In this document: piece by piece, positions 21,131 to 30,700 of the stretch
Numbering within the stretch: position 1 is the stretch's first letter
Layout: each line of letters begins with the position of its first letter
Source of the DNA: Paraspadella gotoi
Lineage: Eukaryota; Chaetognatha
Length of the DNA: 64,000 nt
NCBI GenBank assembly: GCA_051294375.1
Contig: CM119270.1
Coordinates: forward strand, 18,719,546-18,783,545
Direction of reading: 5' to 3'
Program-made: the position numbers and the translations under genes
The notes under the pieces: model-generated
The model's database searches: none
What the model saw: only the letters and a program-made list of their open reading frames with translations
Told to the model about the DNA's origin: nothing

Positions 21131-22439
21131 ATAATCAGACAATAATTCGAGTCTGGAAAACCAAATCTCATACAGTTTCGGCTTTATTGCCTTTCATTGT
21201 CTTTTTCTTATTCGTTGTCCTTCGTTACCTTTTCCTTTTTCCCTTTCTTTTCGTTTTCTTTCTTTTTTATTTTCTTTTCCTTTTCGGTTTCTTTCATATT
21301 TTTCTCTTTTCCCTTTAGATTCTTTTTTTTTTCATTTTTTTATTTATTTTTCTTTTTTATTTTTCTTTTCCATTTCTTTCTTTTTCCTTTTCCTTTTCAT
21401 ATCGTTTTTTAATTTTCTCTTTTAATTTTCGTTCTTTTATTCATTTTCTTTCTGTTTTTTTCTTCTTTTTTCTTTTTCTTTTCATTTTTTCTTTCTCTTT
21501 TCTAGTGCGATAATACTTTTTCAGGCTTTGAAACAACAACATCAACAACACAACGATAACAACAACAACGAGAACTACATCAACAACAACAACAACGACG
21601 AAGTGAAAAGCTTTTAAAGATATTTCGGCGAAGCGGAATGAGGAGCGGACAAAGCGTCGAGCGACTGAATCACGTGACTATCCTCACGTGATCATACAGT
21701 TCGTCACGTGACGATCGTCACCTGGACTTGACGTGCCGTATATTTTTGGTCACTAGATGGCCTTTCGACTTACAACCGCCATTATCATTAACCATTTACC
21801 ATTGACCCGCAAATGCCAGCTTTAGCCCTCACCCGTCACTCCTTTTTGCCTTGGCAAATTTTTTAAACAATTTTTGGCAAATATTGGAAGAGAGAGAGGG
21901 GTGGGGGAGAGAGGGAAGAGAAAGTGGGGGGGAGAGAGGGAAGGGGGACTAAAGTGAGAGGTGGTGGGGAGAGAGGGAAGGGGGAGGGGGAGAGAGTTAA
22001 GGTGGACTAAAGTGAGAGGTGGTTTGAGGGAGAAAAGAGGGAGTGAACGATGAAAGGAAAAAGAGAGGGAGCGAGTAAAGAGAAACGGAGAGGAACGGGG
22101 GGTGGGGGAAGCGAGGCATTAACTCATCCTCATTTAAACCTTACCTCATCGTCCCCTCAACCTTACTCTGTCTTTTTACCCCGTCTTTATTTCGTCCTCA
22201 GTTCGATCTTGGACGTTAGACTTACGGGCTTGCATCTACTGTTTGATAGATGAAATAATTCTCAGATTTGTTTTATAATTTACGTCGCCGTTCGAATCTA
22301 ATTTTGAAGTTGAAATGTAACGGAACTCGTGTTTTTATTTAAATTAAATTTAAATTTTCACTGTTTTCCTAAATGTCTCGAATTTACTATATAAAGAAAC
22401 AGAACGGAGCGTAATTTGTATTTTAGGTAGAATATTGTT

Positions 22440-22558
22440 TCAAGTGGAATTCACACACTTTTCTCCTTCTTCACTTTCGCTGCCTCTTTCAATCTTGTTC
22501 ACAATCTTGTCATTTATAACGATTGGCTTTCGGTTCACCGCCCACGGTTGAATCTCGC
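22440..22558 (-). CDS. SLC17 copy A exon 10 (stop codon)
   Basis: It starts [11 protein letters not shown], as human GEVQNWA, and ends with a short acidic tail and TGA at 22442-22440. Acceptor TTTCAAG. Confidence 0.85.
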
Positions 22559-22781
22559 CTTGAAAATTGTTGGTCAGAATGTATAAATACAACGTACATA
22601 TAACACATATTTATCTTTATTATGTTTAGCATATCAAGTCCTTTTTATCTTTATTAATCAACATCATCATTTAAAAACATCATCACTAGCATCAACAATG
22701 TCATCAAAACTATAATAATTTAGCATAATCGTATACATTATCATCATCATCATCATTCATCATGAACATTTATCATCTTTC

Positions 22782-22823
<42 letters not shown>

Positions 22824-25800
22824 ATTCAAAATCATCATCATCATTGACTACCCGCTCCGAAACAAAGAAAGACCAATGTTCCGGCGGCGCAGATGGCGGC
22901 GCTGATGTAGAAGCAAGATCTCCATCCATTGATGGTGGGAACGGGTTCCGTGAAATAACCAACCATCAGAGGACCCAGAAAACCGGGTATGGTACCGAAC
23001 CCGTTGGTGAGTCCCATTAGAGAACCTGGGATTGAAAGTATTGTGTAAGAAAGAATAGTATTGTGTATTATATTGTCAATACACTGGCTAAAAATATTTA
23101 AAATATAAAAAGTTGGCCTTACTTTCCCAAAACACCCCATTTTATCTTAAATTCAAAAATAAGATTATTATTTTTTAGTTGTGCCGTGAATACTTTTTGG
23201 TCGGTATGTTGGTTGGTCGGTCAGGCAGAAAGTCTGTCCGTCGGTTTGTCCTACTTATGTTAATGAAGCTGATAACTCGCCCATATTTGGTCACTCATAT
23301 GTTATGACAGAAAAAACCTCAAATCTAAGCGACTGCTAGCGCAGCAATTTGTTTCTCATATTTATATTTAAAACAAAAAAAAAATTTATTCCAATGAAGT
23401 ACGTGTCAAAAATACATGGACTTACACGGGATAACCAAGTCACTTCGACACAACACAACATTTGAATTTCCATGATTGTTATTTAAAGATTAGGTTAGAA
23501 GTAAGGGTTAAGGAATAAGTTAAGAAAAGGTTAGTGATTAAGGTTAGGGAATTGGTCAGTGATTAGGGTTAGAGATCAGGGTTAGGGATTACAGTTTAAG
23601 GTTAGGAGTCAAGGTTAAAATTTAGCGATTAAAGATTTAGGGTTAATGTTTAGGAACCTAAATGTGTCGCTCTGGGAAAAGAGTGCCAACAAGCTTTTAA
23701 GAAATATAAAAAGTAAGAGCCATGGGTCTCACCCAGAAACCTTACCTGCATAGTCAGGCGCTAGATCAAGATGATTTGACATGTACCCGGCCGTACTGAG
23801 GCCGCTCAACCCTGTTCCAAAAATGAGCAGGACAACAGCGGCCGTTCGATCACAACCGACAAAGCTTAAGCCCAAGAGACAAATCAGTTCGAGTGTGAGT
23901 CCCAATGAGTTGAAGAGTCGACGAACGAATCGGGTTGAGAGGCGACCGTCTCGAAGATGGTCCGCGATTCGACCGCCTGATGGGTGGAGGGTTGGCTTCT
24001 TATTGGTTATTGCAACCACTTGGACCTTGTGATTTTATTTTTATTAGTTTTGGTGATGGTGTTAGTGAAATCAGCATTCTTTTTTTCACAAACTTACGCA
24101 TAAAACTAGGAAAATCGTGTGGAATCCTGTTCAAATTTTATTACAAAATGAAAAGTCGACCTTCAGAATATCATTTTTTACTGCGAAAGTTTATATACAT
24201 TTATTTTCCTATGTGCAATAAAGTTACATTTAACCCAGAAAAAAATTCTTACTAGCAATGCTAACGAAATAACTGAAGAGATAAGGCAAAGCGGACAAAA
24301 ATCCATCTTCGTTGACGTTGAAGTGAAGAATTTTCGCGAGATAAGAAGGCATTTCCGTCAACAAAGTGTAGGCTGTCCAGTTGAAGGACGTATGGGCCAC
24401 GACTAAAGCCCAAACCGGAGCTGCGGCCCAGAAAGTCGATTAATTAAGGTACTTTTTTTGGAATTTTAAAACAAATTATTTTACCTGAAGTTAATATTGA
24501 TCGCCAAGGCGTTGGACCAACTTTCGTGGCAGAATTTTTTCCCAAAGAAGAATTGATGTACGCTTTTTCGGCATCTAAACAACGAAAAAATAATAATTTT
24601 CTGTCCCGAATAAAAGTAGCGAAAAAAAATGAATTTACCGGATATTCTAGTATGCTTCTCCGGGTTGTCGAAGCAAAATATAACCCAAAAAATTAACCAA
24701 ATTAATCCTAAAAATCCATTAATGTAAAAAACTGAAGGCCAACCGCCTAAGAAGTCGGATTTGCAGAGAAGGCCAGTGATTGGGAAGCCAATAACGATGC
24801 CTAAATTTGGCCCACTGTAAAGAACTGTGAATAAAGAAATAAATATTTTTAAAAATGACTTTATTAATTGTGGCGCGAGTACTTTTTGGTAGGTCTGTCG
24901 GTTGGTTCATCAGTCGGTCGGACCGTTGGTATGTCTGTCCGTCTTACGTTAAAAATGCATATAATTTGCCTATAGTTGGTCGCTCATTTGTTTAGCCAAA
25001 AAAATCTCAAATCTGAGGGACTGCTAGCGCCGCCTTCAGGAATTTCTAAAACTATAAGGAATAAAAGACGGAATTTTGAAGCACTGCATGTCATAAATAC
25101 ATGGGCGAAATTTTTTTTTTAATCATGTCATGTTCTATCATATCATTAAAAATAATGTCACTGCGGCGCAAAACATTTGAATTACTCTTCTTGTTAAAAG
25201 AAAAATGACTGAAAACCTCATTAAAATATTTTCATTTATTGTAGATGTCAAAATATACATTAAAAATAAAAACTATTTTTAAATTTTTCTGCGTTACTCA
25301 ATAACAAAAACTTTTTTAAGATTATTATAACTAAACCTTGTAATAAATTTACTTGTTGCCATAACAGATCTTTCAGAAGGTGGAGCCCATTGTCCCAGGA
25401 GTGCGCTCAATGAAGGAAACAGGACACCTTGAGAAAAGCCCTGCGAATTGAGCATACTAAGTCAATTCAAAGAATTAAATTTACTATTTTAATCAAAAGA
25501 ATTAAAAATCCCTATTTATATTACAAGAATTGAAATTACTATTTCAATTTAAAAAAATTGAAATAGTGGAAAAAATATTAGTGTGACGGTGAGTTCGCCT
25601 CCTCATGGACCACAAAAATTTTTTTAACAAACCTGAAATATTCTGCACACAAGACAGAGTTTCCATGAATACTGAGCTGATATTGGAAGGAGTAATGTGA
25701 GGATAGATGAGCCCAAAGTGCCCAAACCTAACAATATCTTGGGACCAAATCTTTCGGCTAACATTCCAGCTTAAAATAAGGGAGAAATTAACACAAGTTG

Positions 25801-26389
25801 ATATATTGATAACTAAATAAATTTTCCGAGAATTTCATGACCTTCACTAAAATTTTTAAAGCATTAAACATACTTTTCTGCAGTCATTTTTAGGGTGTAT
25901 AATTAGTGATATTTAGTGAAATAAAAAAATATTTTAAAGGTTACCTGGAATTTGCATACATAAATAACTGTAAAAGAAGGCTCCTAGTAGAGTAGACTGA
26001 ATTCTTTGATCCCACATTAACTCTCCATCATTTTCTGCAGATGTTTCATTCCAATTTGATGGAAAAGGGCATGTTGTTGAGTCGTTATGATGATCTGCCA
26101 GACCATTGGCGTAAGTTTGGTTGACCATCGCCACCATGGCAACTAAATAAATTAATTAACTAATTAAATTCCTTGTCATTGGCTGACTCCCGAGAAATCT
26201 AATACTCTGCCTCAGACCCTAAACTTGTTCGAGATTTAGTTAATGTTAAAATATCAACATACCTGACAGATTAAACCTTTGAAAATAAAGGTTGATAGCT
26301 CCAAGCATTGCCCATAAAATACACCAATATCTATAACTGAATAATTTAGATGGCCCCTTGTTTTCTTCTATTAGAGGAGTAGTATCCAT
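22440..26389 (-). CDS. Sialin-type SLC17 anion transporter, copy A (complete, ten exons)
   Basis: Major-facilitator family carrier of the SLC17 group. Sialin-type members export organic anions such as sialic acid from lysosomes with protons; the substrate here is not known. Exons: 26389-26263, 26142-25945, 25769-25633, 25440-25353, 24824-24639, 24574-24485, 24420-24253, 23976-23746, 23025-22852 and 22558-22440. All junctions are GT-AG and in phase; the product is 505 residues (human sialin 495). Landmarks in order: N-terminal DTTPLI, a DxxxLI dileucine signal like DRTPLL of sialin; [91 protein letters not shown]; tail [11 protein letters not shown]. The loop-7 region has NWT where VGLUTs have an Arg, so it is sialin-like. 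TM4 reads GFSQG where most members have GLGEG. It lies head-to-tail downstream of copy B. Confidence 0.93.
22780..22850. repeat. (ATC)n microsatellite in SLC17 A intron 9
   Basis: About 20 ATC units with interruptions, immediately after the exon 9 donor. Confidence 0.93.
22852..23025 (-). CDS. SLC17 copy A exon 9
   Basis: It encodes [32 protein letters not shown] and the last TM, ending CFGAG at donor GTAGTC. Confidence 0.93.
23165..23405 (+). repeat. Dispersed repeat family 3, copy 1
   Basis: TTGTGCCGTGAATACTTTTTGG, GTCTGTCCGTC, TCGCCCATATTTGGTCACTC and AACCTCAAATCTAAGCGACT then GCTAGCGC. The same order occurs at 24855-25130. It lies in SLC17 A intron 8. Confidence 0.8.
23495..23665. repeat. 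Degenerate TTAGGG-like tract
   Basis: GGTTAGGG, GATTAGGGTTAG and similar words recur irregularly for about 170 bases in SLC17 A intron 8. Confidence 0.6.
23746..23976 (-). CDS. SLC17 copy A exon 8
   Basis: It encodes [19 protein letters not shown] and [14 protein letters not shown], ending [12 protein letters not shown]. Length 231, identical to copy B. Confidence 0.94.
24253..24420 (-). CDS. SLC17 copy A exon 7
   Basis: TM7-TM8: [40 protein letters not shown]. Donor GTAAGA. Confidence 0.93.
24485..24574 (-). CDS. SLC17 copy A exon 6
   Basis: Central cytoplasmic loop: [13 protein letters not shown], ending [11 protein letters not shown], as in human EKEYILSSL...VPWVPILKS. Confidence 0.92.
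24639..24824 (-). CDS. SLC17 copy A exon 5
   Basis: It encodes [20 protein letters not shown] and the TM6 segment through [11 protein letters not shown]. Acceptor TTCACAG, donor GTAAAT. Confidence 0.92.
24855..25130 (+). repeat. Dispersed repeat family 3, copy 2
   Basis: ATTGTGGCGCGAGTACTTTT, GTCTGTCCGTC, TTGCCTATAGTTGGTCGCTC, TCTCAAATCTGAGGGACTGC, TAGCGC. It lies in SLC17 A intron 4, on the opposite strand to the gene. Confidence 0.8.
25353..25440 (-). CDS. SLC17 copy A exon 4
   Basis: TM4 exon. [20 protein letters not shown], then PSERSVMAT. Gln replaces the usual Glu of GLGEG. Donor GTAAAT. Confidence 0.9.
25633..25769 (-). CDS. SLC17 copy A exon 3
   Basis: It encodes [19 protein letters not shown], the MFS loop 2-3 motif, and ends LCLVCRIFQ. 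Length 137, identical to copy B. Confidence 0.92.
25945..26142 (-). CDS. SLC17 copy A exon 2
   Basis: It encodes the first lumenal loop with likely N-glycosylation sites (NQT, NDS, NET) and the start of TM2, [13 protein letters not shown]. Donor GTAACC. Confidence 0.92.
26263..26389 (-). CDS. SLC17 copy A exon 1
   Basis: Start ATG at 26389. It encodes [10 protein letters not shown] and [20 protein letters not shown], the start of TM1, and ends inside a Val codon at donor GTATGT. Confidence 0.9.
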
Positions 26390-26669
26390 TGTCTCTAACT
26401 AAAAAGATCATTTAGAATTAAACATAGTCTATTATAACATTTTTTTTTAGTTTTTATACAAACCAGAATTGCTTCAGAGATGTTTCAGGTGATAAACTAT
26501 GATTAATGAATCAAACTAGCTGATTATTTCAGTCTTGTGAAATAAGAAATAGTTCATTCATTTTTGAAATTTAAACTAAGGAAAAACAACAACTTTTTAT
26601 AAATTATTCTGTGTAGTTCATAATCGTCAATTTGGTTGTTATTTCACTGATTAAATGTTATTTTTTTTA

Positions 26670-26779
26670 TTAATTAATTTCAGGATTTATAACAGCTTCA
26701 CTAAAGACGTCATCGTCTTTATCGGGATCAACGCTGACAAGGACTGATTTCCGTCTTTTTGCCCACGGCTGAACTTCGC
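26670..26779 (-). CDS. SLC17 copy B exon 10 (stop codon)
   Basis: GEVQPWAKRRKSVLVSVD, acidic tail, TAA at 26672-26670. Acceptor TTTTTAG. Confidence 0.88.
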
Positions 26780-27237
26780 CTAAAAATAAATAAATAAATA
26801 AATAAATAAGTAAATATATAAATAAATAAATAAATAAATAAATATATAAATAAATAATAATTAAATAAATCAATAACAATAATTCAATAAATCAATCATC
26901 AATCAATCAATCAATCAATAAATAAATTAATTTAAACAATTAATGTAGTATTGTGGCGGTATATTCACACTGCCTTACATCCACCATCGTTTAGCCAGTC
27001 CCATTGGCTCAGAGGGGGAACGCACCATCCCAAGCGTTGCGTTCCATCCACAGTCCTAACGGTTTTCGGTTTGGAACCAGGCTTAAGCCTGATCTTGAGT
27101 TGAGGGTTTTCCAAGCCCCCAAGGCGGTTTACGGCCGTTCTGACGCTTCCCGCAGGAGAGGTACCATTGGGAATGGATCCCGGTACCTGATGGTCATGAT
27201 CTGATGTTTTAAACTTTTGCCGTTCTCGTTCTCTCTC

Positions 27238-27286
<49 letters not shown>

Positions 27287-27625
27287 GCCCGATTACACTT
27301 ACTTTTTGAGCCACCGACACCCCTGCCCCCTCTCCCCATCCCTCCCCCACCCTCCACCAAGTCCACCATACAACCACCTGCTCCGAAACAAAGAAAGGCC
27401 AACATCCCCGTTGCGCAGATGGCGGCGCTGATGAAGAAGCAAGATCGCCATCCGTTGATGGTGGGAACGGGTTCAGTGAAAAGGCCAACCATCACGGGCC
27501 CCATGAATCCGGGTATGGTGCCGAAGCAGTTGGTGAGGCCCATGAGGGTGCCTGGAAGGAGAGAGAGAGAGAGAAGAGAGACAGGGAGAGAGAAGAGGAG
27601 AGAGAGAGAGAGTGACAGAGGGAGG

Positions 27626-27656
<31 letters not shown>

Positions 27657-27683
27657 TGAAAACTATATTAACACTTTGAGTCA

Positions 27684-27731
<48 letters not shown>

Positions 27732-30700
27732 ATCTCATCTCCCTCATATCCCAACCGGCATATTCCGGCGCCAGGTCCAGATGATTGGACATGTAGCCGG
27801 AAATGGACAAGCCGCTGAGCCCTGTTGCGCCGACGAGAAGAAAAACGGCGAGGGTGCGGTCGCAGCCCACGAAGGCCAAGCCCAAGAGGCACGCGAATTG
27901 AAAGGCCATCCCGAGGGAGTTGAAGGTTCGACGGACGACTCGAGTGGAGAGGCGACCCGCGCGGAGGTAGTCGGCCACTTGACCACCTTTTTGGAGGGTG
28001 TGGGGAGTGGGTAGATGTGGGGAGAGTTTGTAGTTTTGGGTATTGGTGGTTGTGAACACAATGAGAAAAGGTGTGAATGAATACGTGACAGGCGGTGAAT
28101 GCATTTTTCTTTTCAGTTTTATTTTAAAAAATCGGGTTTATCGTACAGCGTTGTGTTGTTAAAATTATGTTATATAAACAGCTAAATAACATTTGTAATA
28201 CAAAAATATGTAACTTCATAAATCATAATAAAGAAATGTGTTTAAAAGATTAACTATAATTGGTTGGCCTTCACGCCCCATTTCTATTTTTGTTCCATAA
28301 TTTTTGTTTCAAAATCGAAATCCATCTTTAAAAAACTAACCACCACAACAACAGCGACAAAAATCGAAACAGTTTCAAACTTATAAACAAACAAACAAAC
28401 GAAGAAAGAACAAGGAAACGAACTTTCCGAACCTCACCAAGTATAATGACGACAAACTCAACGAGGTAAGGCAAGGAAGACAGGAATCCGTCCTCGTCGA
28501 TTTTGAAGTGAAGGATGTCGGTGAGGTAAGACGGCGTCTCGGTGAGGAGAGTGTAGAATGTCCAGTTGAAACACGTGTGGGTCACGATTAACGCCCAGAC
28601 CGGAACTTGGGGGTTAGGTAGGGTAGCGGGGGCAAGGGGTGAGGTGTAGAATGGCATGGCATGGCATGAAGAGAGAAATGTTCGACAATTGTTCGTTTGA
28701 GGTAATAGCTATTCTCGTCGTGGTAGTTTTAAGCTATTTTGAACGTTTGAAATAATTTAGCTCTTGTTAAGCCTTGCCATATTTTTAATCTTTATCGCTA
28801 AAATTTAAAGTGTGCCCCTATATTCTGTGTGAAATTAGTACAACCATTATGAAAATTATCAATTCATTTAATAAATAAGCAATCTTGCCCCTGACTTTGG
28901 GACAGGCTTTGGCGGTTTATGGCCTCCATCACTCTTACAAGATAATGACATAGCAGGTCCCTGCAAGCTTTCAATCAACACTCCCCACAGTCTCCTTTAT
29001 TCACTCCCAGTATATGATTTTCCAAAATTTAGTTCTAAATTGATAGCTAAATTCAGTATAAATTTAGTATAAAATTTAAAAATATTGAAAAATTATAGCA
29101 AATCCTAACCATTTTCAATTAATTCTTCGTATCATTGTTCTTTTTTTGTCCATTTTTCAATGTTACTTTAGTTATTATATTCATTAGTATTAACTAACAT
29201 AACATTTATTAACCCCGTAACCGGAAGTTAGAATGGCTCGCCAAGGAATCGGTCCGACTTCGCTGTCCCTTCCTTTGCCCAGAGACGAGTTGATGAAATT
29301 TCTTTCGGATTCTTGATTAAATTATTTATTTATTAAAATTATTAACTATTTAAACAGTAATCAAGCAAACATTACTAAAATAAAAGGGACTAAACCGGAT
29401 ATTCTGGGATGCTTATCCGGAGAGTGTCGAAGCAAAAGAGAGTCCAACAAACGAACCAAATTAGACCCAAGACTCCGTAAAGATAAAAGACAGAAGGCAA
29501 CCACCCAAAAAGTCGGATTTACAGAGGAGACCGGCGATGGGCAGACCGAGGATCGTGCCCAGTTGACTCCCGCTGTAGCGACTTGAAAAAAAAGGTGGGA
29601 AAAGAATTTTAGATGAATTTTGAATCTCGGTTAACAAGAACTGAGAAGCTATTAAGAACTTTCCTTGATGGTTGCGAATGAAAAAACATGATTTGAAGCG
29701 AGCTTGAGAGCAATGGAATCAGGAAAATTGATTGGCTAACTGCAAACTGCTCGCTCGTTTTTCTCACATGGCTGGCCGGATTTCTCTCCTCAATGTCTTG
29801 AATGTTTACTTGTGGCCATGATGGATCTCTCTCCTCAATACTTCAATGTTTAACTTGTGGCCATGATGGATCTCTCTCCTCAATACTTCAATGTTTACTT
29901 TGTGGCCATGATGGATCTCTCTCCTCAATACTTCAATGTTTACTTGTGGCCATGATGGATCTCTCTCCTCAATACTTCAATGTTTACTTGTGGCCATGAT
30001 GGATCTCTCTCCTCAATAACTTCAATGTTTACTTGTGGCCATGATGGATCTCTCTCCTCAATACTTCAATGTTTACTTGTGGCCATGATGGAATCTCTCT
30101 CCTCAATACTTCAATGTTTTACTTGTGGCCAAGATGGATCTCTCTCCCTCAATACTTCAATGTTTACTTGTGGCCATGATGGATCTCTCTCCTCAATACT
30201 TCAATGTTTACTTGTGGCCATGATGAATCTCTCTCCTCAATACTTCAATGTTTACTTGTGGCCATGATGGATCTCTCTCCTCAATACTTCAATGTTTACT
30301 TGTGGCCATGATGGATTCTCTCTCAATACTTCAATGTTTACTTGTGGCCATGATGGATCTCTCTCCTCAATACTTCATGTTTACTTGTGGCCATGATGGA
30401 TCTCTCTCCTCAATAGCTTCAATGTTTACTTGTGGCCATGATGGGACTCTCTCCCAAAGGGCGGAGCCCACTGTCCCAGCAAAGAACTCAATGCCGGAGT
30501 CGTGACTCCCTCTCCCAAACCCTGTAGTACAGAGTGAATAAATTGTATAATTTGTTTATATTGTAGCCTAGAAATAATTAGATTAGATTAGATTATAGAA
30601 ATTAGATTAGATTAGATTAGATTAGATTACAGATTAGATTATTTATTATAGATTAGAGAAATAACTTGTTTAACTTGTTATTTATTTATTTATCAAATTT

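Noticed and set aside
27676-28014. Plus-strand frames over SLC17 B exons 8 and 9
   Set aside because: Antisense shadows of conserved exons on the minus strand.
29802-30505. Repeat protein frames (CGHDGSLSSILQ-type) on the plus strand
   Set aside because: Antisense translation of the 44-base minisatellite; the true signal is the splice junction on the minus strand.
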